A stretch of 64,000 nt of DNA from Singulisphaera sp045290345 (GTDB lineage: Bacteria; Planctomycetota; Planctomycetia; Isosphaerales; Isosphaeraceae): the NCBI RefSeq assembly GCF_045290345.1, contig NZ_CP155447.1, positions 8,804,001 to 8,868,000 of the forward strand, read 5' to 3'. Positions 26,695 to 35,482 of this stretch are shown piece by piece (positions within the stretch are counted from its first letter, which is position 1; the number at the start of each line of letters is the position of its first letter). The position numbers and the translations under genes were made by a program. The notes below the pieces were generated by a model that had not been told where the DNA came from, searched no databases, and was given only the letters and a program-made list of their open reading frames with translations.

Positions 26695-27594
26695 TCAGAG
26701 TCCATCCGGCAGATGGCTGCGCGGTTTGACGATGTCGGTCAGTAGACGGCCTCGTTTGAAGATCGAGATGGTGCCCGTCGACTGGGAGATGCAAAGCGCG
26801 ATCGCGGTGGACGTCGCCGTGATCGCCGCCGCCGCTTCGTGTCTGGTCCCGAGTCCTTGGGGCAAGGGCTCATCCAGCTTGGCCTGCGGAGCGAGATAAC
26901 GCCCCGCGCTCAGGATGACGCCGTCTCCTCGAATGATAAATGACCCATCAATGGCCGAGAATTCCTTGATCGTCTCCTCGAGGCGAGGGTCGAGGATGTT
27001 GCGCTCTCCCTCGGGATATCCGTGGAACGGATTCATCACGAGCTGACGGCTTTGCGTGAGTACCCGCTCACTATCGCCGACGATGAACAAGGTCCCCACT
27101 GGGCGACCTTCGCGGCCTTCGATACTGAGCTCGCTGGCCAGAGTGAGCAGCCGCTCGAAAACCGCGGGCGTGATGTCAGGCGGAAGCGGATCGGCGGCCG
27201 CGTCGCCAAACATCTCGACCTCGACTCCGAGGTCGAGAACAATAAGCATGTCAATGGTTCCCGATCCGTCGATTCCTGTCAGGCAGACGATTCGATCGCC
27301 CACCCTGAGCAGGTTCTCGGCGGCAGCAACCAGGGTTGCCACCTTGACCTGGCCCGCACGGGTCATGGTGATATCGGGGACGCGGACGATCGCGCAGAGG
27401 TCTTCCCAGCCTGGCGGTGCTTGAAACCCCGCGCGGCGTGAAACGAGGATGACGCGGAAATCGACGTCCTGAATCAAGTCGGCGAGATTTTGGTCGTTTT
27501 CGACGACGTCGGCGTAGAGCAGAATGACCCGTGCGCCGACTTCTCGGGCAATCGCATGGGCGTGTCGAACCAGGCTTCGAGTCAAAGTCTTCAA
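26695..27594 (-). CDS. DacZ-like diadenylate cyclase
   Basis: 299 residues from a TTG at 27594, ten bases after the upstream gene's last codon. The C-terminal half is a diadenylate cyclase domain: D216-G217-S218 (usually DGA), AGRYLAP, then GLGTRHEAA at about 248-255 and the strands AIALCISQSTGTISIF. The N-terminal half (LVRHAHAIAREVGARVILLY and later LLRVGDRIVCLTG) looks like a pyruvate kinase C-terminal-like domain, the architecture I recall for archaeal DacZ. It would make c-di-AMP from two ATP. The third position of the RHR motif is Glu. A longer start at 27741 would overlap the upstream gene by 140 bases. Confidence 0.75.
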   Translation of the reverse strand: MKTLTRSLVRHAHAIAREVGARVILLYADVVENDQNLADLIQDVDFRVILVSRRAGFQAPPGWEDLCAIVRVPDITMTRAGQVKVATLVAAAENLLRVGDRIVCLTGIDGSGTIDMLIVLDLGVEVEMFGDAAADPLPPDITPAVFERLLTLASELSIEGREGRPVGTLFIVGDSERVLTQSRQLVMNPFHGYPEGERNILDPRLEETIKEFSAIDGSFIIRGDGVILSAGRYLAPQAKLDEPLPQGLGTRHEAAAAITATSTAIALCISQSTGTISIFKRGRLLTDIVKPRSHLPDGL

Positions 27595-27601
27595 TGGGAT
27601 C

Positions 27602-29431
27602 TCACGGCTTCTCGGTTGCGGCCGGCACCGCTTGATCGTGGGGAAATTCGACGGCGATTTCGAGGACACCGAGATCGTCCAGATAGTTCGGATCGGACTT
27701 GGTTCCGAGTTGATTGATGCGAATCGTGTTACGACCAGCATGGAGCAGGCCCGCGGGAATCGGCAATTGAATTCGCTCGGGCGTCTCGTTCTTGGATGTG
27801 ATGTAGCGGTTCAGGTAGTCGAAGAGTCGGTCGTTGATTGAGACTGTGGTCCGGATCTCTCCGTTCTTGACGGTGTCAAAGAAGGGCAGTCCGGCACTTT
27901 CGCCAGCCACCTGGACGACGTCGAGACTCAGAAAAGCCGCCCCTGGTGGAACGTTGACGAGCTCGATCGAGCGTTCCAGCGTTCGTCCCTCTGGTTGTGG
28001 TGGATCGAGGGGGAGCGGGTTCGCGACGATCTCATTTCCCAGGTGGTGCGCGGTCGCGTCGACCACAATTCTCCGTCCGAAGCCGAGCACCTCGATCCGC
28101 CTCAATCGATTGCGCGCGACTGTTAATCGCCCTGCGTAGGGAACCTCGAGCGTTAGGCTGTCGGGGGTGAAATCGACCAAGACCCCATCAATTCTGTCCA
28201 GGTCGAGGGGGTCGTCACCGGGTGCGGCTCGCCACTCGACTCGGAGCCAGGTTCCCTGAATCGGCTCCGCCTGGCCGGCAACCCGTCGGAACTGAAGTCC
28301 CGAGACTTCACTCCACGGAAGTTGAATCTCGTTGGAATCCACTTGCAGTTTGATCGTGCTGGCGTCGGCTTGCACGATCGTACCGAAGACCTGGTCGCCT
28401 CCGGAGAGGCGCACTTCGTCCTGGGTGGGGTCAATTTCAAGTCCGGTCCCCCCCTCGGAAAAGCGAACCAGGCGGAGGTCATCGAAATAGGCCTTGAGGC
28501 CCTTGGGTGCCGGTCCTCGGCTCGCATTGCGGCTGGCGAGTCGAATCTCGACGAGGGAGCCGCCGGGGCCTTTGCCATGAGCCAAGTCGTTGCCGTCCAC
28601 AGCGATCTCGGTTTGCTCTGGTCCAAAGCGAAGACTCAAGCGGTGCCAACCGGCTTTTCGCGCGAGACGTTGGACCGCAAGTGCGGGGCCTCCGGGGGAC
28701 TCGACCGAAAGGCTCGCTTCCGACCAGCCGAGGATAACGCGGACGGTCTCGGGGTCGGCCGGGCTTCGGAACAGGAGATCGACGAAGCACTGCTGATCCG
28801 GCTCAATATTCCCGGCGTCGTAATAGGCGAGCTCGAGGCGGCCCGCCGCCACCGGCTCGTCGAGGCGACGGGTCACGGAGGTTCCCCCCGCAAGCACTTG
28901 CAGACTATGCTCACCAGAAACCTTCGGCCCGTTGACGATTTCGGGATCGCCCATGATCGCCCAACGATTGCCGGTCAAGGTTTCGAAACCGTCGTCGAAG
29001 ACCTGCATCTCGCCCACCCGCTGAACGACCGAGCGGACTCCCTGGCGTGCGATCGTCACACGCCCTCCAACCGAGCTCTCGTCGAGGCGGACTTGCTTGC
29101 CGTCCACGAGCCCGAGCCGACCGGAAATTCTCCGGCCGAGACCGAGATCGACCCGGAATGGAGGAGAGCCTGCCGTTGGATTGGGGCCAGGTCCTTCAAA
29201 GGTGACCATGGCCCCTTTCTCGATCGGTACCGCCGAATCGTTTCCCTCGCTCGCAAATCGAACGACCGACGAGTCGTTGATCAGGAGCTTTCCGGAGAGC
29301 CGTCGGCCGTCGGCGTGCTGCAGCGTCCCCGACCAGCCCGGCGGAGACGAAGAGTCGCCGCCGCGAGCGGGAGCCCCGCTCGAATGAACCAGGAGAACGA
29401 TCAATGCGAGAGTTCCGAGCCGTGTACTCAT
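27602..29431 (-). CDS. Secreted beta-rich protein of unknown function
   Basis: 609 residues. ATG 29431 is chosen because a clear signal peptide follows (LGTLALIVLLVHSSGAPARG). A first beta module (about 35-110) recurs in similar form near residue 375 (DEVRLSGGDQVFGTIVQAD), suggesting repeated SLA1/SH3-like barrels. The middle part looks like a concanavalin/LamG-type sandwich (AYYDAGNIEPDQQCFVDLLF; IAVDGNDLAHG; AYFDDLRLVRF). The C-terminus ends in a second sandwich. Likely periplasmic or surface-located, perhaps binding carbohydrate. It is followed at once by the diadenylate cyclase gene. Confidence 0.65.
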   Translation of the reverse strand: MSTRLGTLALIVLLVHSSGAPARGGDSSSPPGWSGTLQHADGRRLSGKLLINDSSVVRFASEGNDSAVPIEKGAMVTFEGPGPNPTAGSPPFRVDLGLGRRISGRLGLVDGKQVRLDESSVGGRVTIARQGVRSVVQRVGEMQVFDDGFETLTGNRWAIMGDPEIVNGPKVSGEHSLQVLAGGTSVTRRLDEPVAAGRLELAYYDAGNIEPDQQCFVDLLFRSPADPETVRVILGWSEASLSVESPGGPALAVQRLARKAGWHRLSLRFGPEQTEIAVDGNDLAHGKGPGGSLVEIRLASRNASRGPAPKGLKAYFDDLRLVRFSEGGTGLEIDPTQDEVRLSGGDQVFGTIVQADASTIKLQVDSNEIQLPWSEVSGLQFRRVAGQAEPIQGTWLRVEWRAAPGDDPLDLDRIDGVLVDFTPDSLTLEVPYAGRLTVARNRLRRIEVLGFGRRIVVDATAHHLGNEIVANPLPLDPPQPEGRTLERSIELVNVPPGAAFLSLDVVQVAGESAGLPFFDTVKNGEIRTTVSINDRLFDYLNRYITSKNETPERIQLPIPAGLLHAGRNTIRINQLGTKSDPNYLDDLGVLEIAVEFPHDQAVPAATEKP

Positions 29432-29726
29432 GCGGTCGATTCTACGGCGTTTTTTCCCTGCTCGGCAAGCATTAGTCCGGCCAAACCGGCCCCATTCCCG
29501 AGCCGACTTGATTGCCATGGCCCAGGCAGGGGCGTCCCAGTGCGGATCACGCCCGCAAATTCTAAGCAATCGGTCCTATTTTCCCAGAGTTGGCGATGCT
29601 GCAAATGGAGGACCTGTTCCACGACCTTCTGCTTTTCGTTCGACTCGCGATCGGGTGACGGATAGAACGTCTCGGACGCACTCCGTATTTCAGGTCCTCA
29701 CCCAAGTTTCCGAGGAGTTTTGATCG

Positions 29727-30632
29727 ATGCGCCGATGGCTTCGCTTTGCGTTACCCACTCTGCTTGCGACGGCGTCCTGTTTCACGAATCTCTGGGCCGC
29801 CGAGAATGACAAGCCGCTCCGGATCATTGTATTCGGAGCTCACCCTGATGATTGTGAGCTCGAGGCGGGCGGCGTCGCCGCTCGTTGGGCCAAGCTCGGC
29901 CACAAGGTCAAGTTTGTCAGCGCAACCAATGGCGATATTGGCCACCACGAACTGGCCGGGGCAATTCTGGCGCGCCGCCGCGCGGCGGAAGTTCAGGAGT
30001 GCGCCAAGATCCTCGGTATCATGACCGAGGTCCTCGATATTCACGATGGCGAGTTATTGCCGACGCTTGAAAATCGCCGGACGTTCACCCGGAAGATTCG
30101 TGAGTGGCAAGCCGATGTCGTGATCTCACATCGACCGAACGACTATCACCCGGACCATCGTTACACGGGGATTCTCGTCCAGGACGCCGCGTTCATGGTC
30201 ATCGTCCCGAGCTTCTGTCCCGACGTGCCCGCGCTGAGGAAGAATCCGGTCTTTTTGTACACTGAGGATAGTTTCAAGAAGCCGAATCCGTTCCAGCCGG
30301 ACGTTGTCGTTCCGATCGATTCCACGCTCGATCAGAAGGTTCGCGCGATCGACGCGCTTGGGTCCCAGTTTTACGAGTGGAACCCCTGGCTCGCCGGCTA
30401 CCTCGATCAGGTTCCGGCCGGTAAAGAGGACCGGCTCGAGTGGACCCGGAAACGGGCGATCCAACGCTATGGAGCGATTGCCGATCGTTTCCGTGACAAG
30501 CTGACCAAGGAACTGGGAGAGGAGAAAGGAAAGGCCGTCAAAACAGCGGAGGCCTTCGAGGTTTGTGAATACGGAACTCAGCCGACCGAGAGTGAGCTGA
30601 AAAGGCTCTTTCCGTTCTTCGAGGCGGATTGA
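29727..30632 (+). CDS. Exported PIG-L (LmbE-like) deacetylase
   Basis: 301 residues with a signal peptide (about 1-22, ending near NLWAAEN). The PIG-L domain has the zinc-binding AHPDDCELEAGG motif and the later HRPNDYHPDHRYTG histidines. PIG-L enzymes remove acetyl groups from N-acetylglucosamine conjugates. Export suggests an envelope or dietary amino sugar, which is inference. GAGGAG precedes ATG 29727. Confidence 0.9.
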   Translation: MRRWLRFALPTLLATASCFTNLWAAENDKPLRIIVFGAHPDDCELEAGGVAARWAKLGHKVKFVSATNGDIGHHELAGAILARRRAAEVQECAKILGIMTEVLDIHDGELLPTLENRRTFTRKIREWQADVVISHRPNDYHPDHRYTGILVQDAAFMVIVPSFCPDVPALRKNPVFLYTEDSFKKPNPFQPDVVVPIDSTLDQKVRAIDALGSQFYEWNPWLAGYLDQVPAGKEDRLEWTRKRAIQRYGAIADRFRDKLTKELGEEKGKAVKTAEAFEVCEYGTQPTESELKRLFPFFEAD

Positions 30633-30701
30633 GAGTGCGTGACCTTCGGCATCGCGACTCGAGACGGCGCCCGAATGAGTCTCGATAAGTCTGGCAGCAA
30701 C

Positions 30702-30755
30702 AAAAAAAAGCCCCGGAACATCGGTGCCTCTGGAGGAGGTCCGACATTCCGGGGC
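30702..30755 (-). terminator. Rho-independent terminator
   Basis: Stem GCCCCGGAA (30710-30718) pairs with TTCCGGGGC (30747-30755). On the minus strand it is followed by eight T (30702-30709). It lies 70 bases after the stop of the 30826-31434 gene. Confidence 0.85.
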
Positions 30756-30825
30756 GTTGCGATCAGACTGACCAGCGAATCAGACCAGGTGTCTCGATCG
30801 AGTCAGTCGTCGGGACGACATCAAA

Positions 30826-31434
30826 TCAAGGAGGGGTCGTGGCGACGGGGGGACCACCGCAGCGACGCAGGTGATCCTTGTCGATGTAGACGACCTCGAC
30901 ACGATGATCGACATGGTTGAACGGAATCGGGTAGTCGGACCAGTACGACTCGTCAAAGTAAACGGTGCACTTGTAGTGGCAGTGGACGAGCTGGCAGGGT
31001 CCGGCCAGAGGATAAACCTTGCAAGGGTCGATCTTGTCGCCGATCTTTTCGATGAGGAATCGAACGTTGTTCCTCTGAGTCTCATAGAACGGCGGTGATC
31101 CGTTCTTGAACTTGCTGACTTTGTTCCAGACTTCCTGTTCGCTGGGCGGATCGAGGCAAGTCGCCGGAGCGAATTCACCCACGATCGGGTCGAGAATGGG
31201 GACGCGATCCGCTTCCTCGCGTTCCATGTCTCGTTCGAGACGTTGCTGTTGTGACGGCAGGATCGGCCAAGCAAACGACCAGCCGGTCGGACGCAGTGGC
31301 GAAATGTTCCGGAATACGTAAGACAGGCCGCAACCGCTGTTGCACGTGGCGACAACCGCCAACAAGGCACCCGTCAGAATCCCGCGAACCCAGCGCGGGG
31401 TGATCGGGCCCCGATGCTCCGCGAATTGGGTCAT
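30826..31434 (-). CDS. Exported Cys-containing protein, planctomycete type, unknown function
   Basis: 202 residues from ATG 31434 with GGAGGGGAGA upstream. An N-terminal hydrophobic stretch ends in CNSGCGLSYVFRN and may be a lipoprotein signal. The rest is a compact domain with several Cys/His residues (DPCKVYPLAGPCQLVHCHYKC would suit disulfides or metal). A DxDHxxEVVYIDKDHLRRC end follows. It has its own terminator. No family recognised. Confidence 0.6.
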   Translation of the reverse strand: MTQFAEHRGPITPRWVRGILTGALLAVVATCNSGCGLSYVFRNISPLRPTGWSFAWPILPSQQQRLERDMEREEADRVPILDPIVGEFAPATCLDPPSEQEVWNKVSKFKNGSPPFYETQRNNVRFLIEKIGDKIDPCKVYPLAGPCQLVHCHYKCTVYFDESYWSDYPIPFNHVDHRVEVVYIDKDHLRRCGGPPVATTPP

Positions 31435-31802
31435 TGGATCTCCCCTCCATGGAACTTGCGCGAACGCGCCGGCGGGCAATCCTGCCCCACCGGCCTCGGC
31501 GCCGGGTTCGTTGATTCGGCGCTGATGACCGATCGATTCGGCGTCGTGTCGAATCGACTGACCGGCCCATGTGGCTTAGTTATCGAACGAGGATAGCTCG
31601 GTGTGTGAGGAATTTCCTGGCTGGGACGCAAATTCCTCTTGCATCATTCTTCCTCGTGGCAAAGCCCTCATTTCTGAAGTCTTTGTTTCGAAATCAGGGG
31701 AGAATTTCCCTGGTCGTTAAACGACCGAAGAGCCGGCAGGAATGAATCCTGCCGGCTCTCCGGTGTTGAGGAGGTCATCTGATCTGGAGATCAGGGGCCG
31801 AC
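31435..31802. other. Intergenic region with hairpin cluster
   Basis: About 368 bases between two minus-strand genes. No gene is supported. It contains the hairpins at 31695-31759 and a T/A-richer stretch around 31600-31700 that may hold the promoter of the gene starting at 31434; no clear hexamers were found. Confidence 0.4.
31695..31759 (-). terminator. Three consecutive hairpins after the BON gene
   Basis: In order from the gene: a perfect 13-base stem with 5-base loop (31729-31759, arms AGAGCCGGCAGGA and complement), then GGTCGT/ACGACC (31712-31726), then CAGGG/CCCTG (31695-31712). The strong stem starts 44 bases after the stop codon. No T tract follows, unlike the three other terminators of this cluster. 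Confidence 0.55.
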
Positions 31803-32558
31803 TCAGTAAGCGAACAGACCGAACGGGTAGGGGGTGAAGAACGGTCGGGTGTAGTGCTTCTTGAAGTCGAGCCACCACAGTCCATCATCCCAGCGAAGCG
31901 TGACCGCCCGCCAGTCGAGGGGCACTTCGGGGTACGGGTGGGGCGGGCCGATGTTCGGCCAGGCCTGCCAGGGGTAGACAGTCGGGTAGCCGACCGCGGA
32001 GTAGTTGGGATAGGGGGCGTAGCTGGGCCAAGCGTAGTTCGGCTGGCCCGGAACGGCTGCCTGGGTAGCACCCGGCGCACCGGCAGGTCCCTCGGGAAGC
32101 GGTCCACCGTCATACGCGGGGCCGGCCGAGACGGCTCCGGCACCTGCACCACCGTCATAGATGATCTCGCCGCCGCCGACACCCGCCGCATTACCGAAGC
32201 GGTTGTGACGGCCCCCCATCGCGACTTGCGGCTGGTACTGCACGGGCTGAACCCGGCTGTCGCCTGCCAGCTTCAGTTGATCGCTCACCGCGGCCACGCC
32301 CTGAACCCCTTGAACGCGAGCGACCGCTTCGGCTTTCTGGGCCGGAGTGGCGACCGTGCCAGTGAGGGTGACCACACCGTCGCGGGTCTCGATCTCAATA
32401 CGATATCCGGAAAGGGCCTGGCTCGCTCTGAGCGCCCCGGCGACAGCGTTGGCGGTCGTCTGGTTGGGGCTCTGGGCCATCGCCTGTCCCTGAGTCGACG
32501 CAGCGAAGCCGGCCACGAGGCCGAGTGCCTTGGAAATCCGTTTCAGTCCAACCAACAT
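31803..32558 (-). CDS. Secreted BON-domain protein
   Basis: 251 residues from ATG 32558 after AGAAGGA. A signal peptide (LGLVAGFAASTQGQAMA) precedes one BON domain at about 32-90 (GALRASQALSGYRIEIETRD, VVTLTGTV, VQGVAAVSDQL). BON domains bind phospholipid or act in envelope maintenance. The second half is a Pro/Gly/Tyr/Trp-rich tail with short aromatic repeats, as in surface-exposed linkers. Likely periplasmic or outer-membrane associated. Confidence 0.8.
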   Translation of the reverse strand: MLVGLKRISKALGLVAGFAASTQGQAMAQSPNQTTANAVAGALRASQALSGYRIEIETRDGVVTLTGTVATPAQKAEAVARVQGVQGVAAVSDQLKLAGDSRVQPVQYQPQVAMGGRHNRFGNAAGVGGGEIIYDGGAGAGAVSAGPAYDGGPLPEGPAGAPGATQAAVPGQPNYAWPSYAPYPNYSAVGYPTVYPWQAWPNIGPPHPYPEVPLDWRAVTLRWDDGLWWLDFKKHYTRPFFTPYPFGLFAY

Positions 32559-32938
32559 GGGCTTGTCCTTCTCCCGCCAGTATCCGACTCGACCACTACA
32601 CACACGACGAGCGGGACACGTCGTTTGGGTCGGGGATTGGTCCGACGCTACTGCGTCTCGGAAGTGCCCGTTCCTGGCAAGGACGTCCCGGTTTTTACGC
32701 CGTAAGACACCCTTGGTTAAGGAAGCGGGCCGATCATCGCAACGGATGAAAGGGGCGGGTTGAATGGGTGTGTAATCAGGAGTTGCCTTCGCGATTCCAT
32801 CCGCCGTACTCCGAATCGTCGCGAAACTATGTCGCGCGGTTTGGGCGTGTCAAATCGCAAGGCAAAAAAAAACCGGGGCCGAAAGGCCCCGTTGTAGGAA
32901 AACGTGTGTAGGACTAAGGTTACGAGTTCGCAAAAAGT
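32559..32938. other. Intergenic region between minus-strand envelope genes
   Basis: About 380 bases. Besides the terminator at 32864-32891 and a short palindrome TTACG-C-CGTAA at 32695-32705, nothing is recognised. The promoter of the BON gene should lie here, but no hexamer pair stood out. Confidence 0.4.
32864..32891 (-). terminator. Rho-independent terminator
   Basis: Stem CGGGGCC (32874-32880), loop GAAA, GGCCCCG (32885-32891), followed on the minus strand by nine T. It lies 47 bases after the stop of the small membrane protein gene at 32939. Confidence 0.9.
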
Positions 32939-33268
32939 TTATCGAGCGAGGTTTGCCTCAGGAGAGACCAGGCTTCGAGCGGGTACGGTCGTATCGGCTT
33001 GACCGTTTCCCATGGTCATACCGATCAGCAGGATCGTCATCGATCCACCGGCGAAGAGGGCAAAGTCGGAGTCGTGACGACCACAAAAGGCTCCCGCAAG
33101 GCCCAGGCCGATCATGGCCACGACGAAGCTTGCGCGTCCCCGATTCGCCCATCGAATCGACGAGGGGGGCAAGAGTCGACTCACGCAGAGCGCAATGACT
33201 CCAACAACCTGGAAGAGGATCACTGAGAGTTCGAGCATCGCGCAGAGGCGAAGGCTGGACAAGGCCAT
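32939..33268 (-). CDS. Small three-helix membrane protein
   Basis: 109 residues from ATG 33268, which has AAGGAAGGAG seven bases upstream; the open frame extends further but without a ribosome site. Three hydrophobic segments lie at about 10-32, 46-63 and 68-88. A polar tail follows. No family recognised. Own terminator downstream, so it is probably a single-gene unit. Confidence 0.7.
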   Translation of the reverse strand: MALSSLRLCAMLELSVILFQVVGVIALCVSRLLPPSSIRWANRGRASFVVAMIGLGLAGAFCGRHDSDFALFAGGSMTILLIGMTMGNGQADTTVPARSLVSPEANLAR

Positions 33269-33426
33269 ACAGGCTCCTTCCTTGGGCACTGTCTGGAGAT
33301 GTGATGTCCGTCGCTGCGGCAAGATGAATAAACTTGAACGATCTGGAGCTAATGCAGGTTCAGAGCCAAACCTTGAGAAAACCTTAAAATGGTCGTTCCT
33401 GCGGCGAATCAAGAGGACAACTTGAG

Positions 33427-33465
33427 AAAAAAATAACCTCCGGCCCATTTTTTTGGACCGGAGGT
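33427..33465 (-). terminator. Rho-independent terminator
   Basis: Arms ACCTCCGG (33436-33443) and CCGGAGGT (33458-33465), followed on the minus strand by TTATTTTTTTC. It serves the broken lipoprotein gene ending at 33562. Confidence 0.85.
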
Positions 33466-33561
33466 CGGCAAAAACTACAAATTGTGGATCGTCAAACTTA
33501 CAGAGTGCAAACCAAGGGGACGGGGACGAGTCGCGAGCCGGGTCGGTTCGAAGGCTTTGGC

Positions 33562-34639
33562 TTAGCGCCGGCGACCACGACCCATGATGGGCCTCTCGAT
33601 CGTGCCAACACCGCTGATATCGAGGACCTTCCAGCCGTCTTTCTCATGCCGGGTCGTAATCGTGCGGCGGTACGACTCGCCATTCTGACCGGCTTTGCCG
33701 AGGATCAGGGCGAACTTGCCCGTACTTTTGGGGGTGTTGAAGCCGACGACCTCGAACCCCTCCATCTTGTTGGCCAGCTCGCTCAGGTCATCCTCGGTCA
33801 GGCTTTGTTCCACAATCGACTGGAAGAGCTTTTGATTCTTCGGCCCTGACGCTTCGGTCGGGGCGCGTCGGGCCGTGGCCTCAGCCAACCGTTCCGCGTT
33901 CTTTGACTTGAGGGCATCCAGGAACGCTTTTACGGCACCCGCCGGGGATCGGAAATCGGCGGGTGCTCCGTCACCGCCTGGATTGCCCCCCTCGGCTCCG
34001 CCCGGGTATCCCGGAATGGCACCATTGGTGGCGGGGTCGCCCGGTAAGCCGGGAATGTTGCCGCCCGGAGCGCCCAAAGCTCCTGCTCCCGCGGCGGGAT
34101 CGATGGCAGCCGCAGCAGGAGGGAGCCCAGGGGCCATATTCGCAGCCATGCCTCCGGGGGCCCCGGCTGCCTCAGGGGTTGTCGAGGCCGCCGGCGTTTC
34201 CACCGGCAGAGGCTTGTTTCCCAGAGCCAGCATGTCCGCGGTCGCCGACGCGTTCTTCGCACGACTTGGATCCGCGGTCGCCGTCGTTGTTTCCGCCGCG
34301 GCAGGGGCGGCTGGCGTTTCGGCGGAGGTGGCCGGTGTTTCGGCGGAGGTGGCCGGCGTCTCCGCGGCGGCGACGGGCTCGGCCGTGGGGCGGGAGCGAC
34401 GGCTGGAACCGAGGCTTCAGCGGGAGCCGCGTCGGCAGGGCTGCCGCTTCGGCTACGGCCGGACCAGGTGCCGGTGCCGCCGGAGCCGCCGGTGCCGCCG
34501 GTGCCGCGGCTGCGGCCGGTTCCGCGGCTGCGTTCGTGTCGGCGTCGGGGTTGGGGATATCACTTCCCCCGCAACCAACAATGGCAAGACACAGGCTGGC
34601 CAGCCCAAACATTGATCGCCAGGCATTCCCTAGGTTCAT
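33562..34639 (-). pseudogene. Lipoprotein gene with two apparent single-base deletions
   Basis: ATG 34639 (after GGAAAGGATCG) opens a lipoprotein signal ending AIVGCGGSD and an Ala/Pro-rich linker. That frame then runs out of register to a stop at 34172. The rest of the gene lies in two other frames: DAAPAEASVPAVAPAP, then AEPVAAAETPATSAETPA and on through a conserved C-terminal domain (AVKAFLDALKSKNAERLAEA; GWKVLDISG) to 33562. Adding one G to GGG at about 34438-34440 and one to GGGG at 34387-34390 restores a single frame throughout. The C-terminal part resembles nuclear-transport-factor-like lipoprotein domains. Either a sequencing error or a true double frameshift. Confidence 0.75.
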
Positions 34640-34999
34640 GAGTCGACGATCCTTTCCGAGAAAGGCTGGGGACGGATGTGCGACAGGTTGGACCTTTGGC
34701 CATGATTTGGCCAATACCAGCCGGCCCTTACTTGAAACCATTATGACGATGCTCGGTGACTTCGGTAAAGAGGGTGCATGGACGGAAGCAATTGGGAACA
34801 GCGGAGTGAAATGCGTTCCACCGCTCGCCCTCGGTCTGACTTGCTGCGATCGTGAAAACAAACCGACTGATCGCTCCGGCCGGTCGTCAACCACCGTGAC
34901 CATTACGGTTCCAAACGCCGCCGGCCTTGCTCCGCCTAGAACTGCGGTTTAAGATAAAATGAGTATTCTTGCGAGCATCATTGCGCTGGAGCCACAGTA
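34640..34999. other. Divergent intergenic region
   Basis: About 360 bases between the broken lipoprotein gene and the receiver gene. It holds two TGGCCA-centred repeats at 34695-34714 (TTGGCC, 7 bases, GGCCAA) and the promoter at 34927-34955. No gene is supported. Confidence 0.4.
34927..34955 (+). promoter_or_regulatory. Candidate promoter of the receiver gene
   Basis: TTGCTC at 34927-34932, 17 bases, TAAGAT at 34950-34955, 45 bases upstream of ATG 35000. Confidence 0.4.
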
Positions 35000-35404
35000 A
35001 TGCCGTCAGCCCAGAAGGTTATCCTTCTCGTCGACGACGATAATGAAATCGTCGAATCCATGCGCGCCGTTCTTGAGAGCAAGGGCTACCGGATCATGGT
35101 CGCAAGAGACGGCAATTCCGGACTCACGATCGCCGAGCGCGAGAGTCCCGACTTGATCGTTCTCGACATGATGATGCCCAAGAAGAGCGGATTCCTCGTT
35201 CTCGAGAAGCTCAAGGGGCGATCGGGAGGCCTGATTCCGACCATCATGATTACGGGGAACGAGGGGAGCCGCCACCGGGCTTACGCCGAGATGTTGGGCG
35301 TTCGCGACTACATTCGCAAGCCGTTCGCGATGGAGAAACTGGTCAAATCGGTCGAGAAGATCCTCGAACCGCGCGCCAAAGGGGACGACCAGGACGATCG
35401 CTAA
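35000..35404 (+). CDS. Single-domain response regulator (CheY-like)
   Basis: 134 residues consisting only of a receiver domain. The acidic pocket (VDDDNE), phosphoacceptor Asp in VLDMMMP, Thr in MITGNEG and Lys in RKPF are all present. There is no output domain, so it must act by protein contact or phosphotransfer. No kinase gene is adjacent; the nearest is the hybrid kinase at 38361-39611. Confidence 0.92.
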   Translation: MPSAQKVILLVDDDNEIVESMRAVLESKGYRIMVARDGNSGLTIAERESPDLIVLDMMMPKKSGFLVLEKLKGRSGGLIPTIMITGNEGSRHRAYAEMLGVRDYIRKPFAMEKLVKSVEKILEPRAKGDDQDDR

Positions 35405-35482
35405 GTAGTCCGCGATCGTTGCGGGTTCGGAGCCGCTCGACCTTCCACCGCCGAATCAGGGGACGCACTCCCCTGTCGGCGG

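Noticed and set aside
28322..29665. 447-codon plus-strand frame opposite the secreted protein
   Set aside because: No signal, no motif; the minus-strand gene has a signal peptide and a coherent beta-rich domain order.
33875..34615. Plus-strand frame opposite the Ala/Pro-rich lipoprotein
   Set aside because: Antisense of a repetitive linker gives Gly/Ser/Val-rich text without features.
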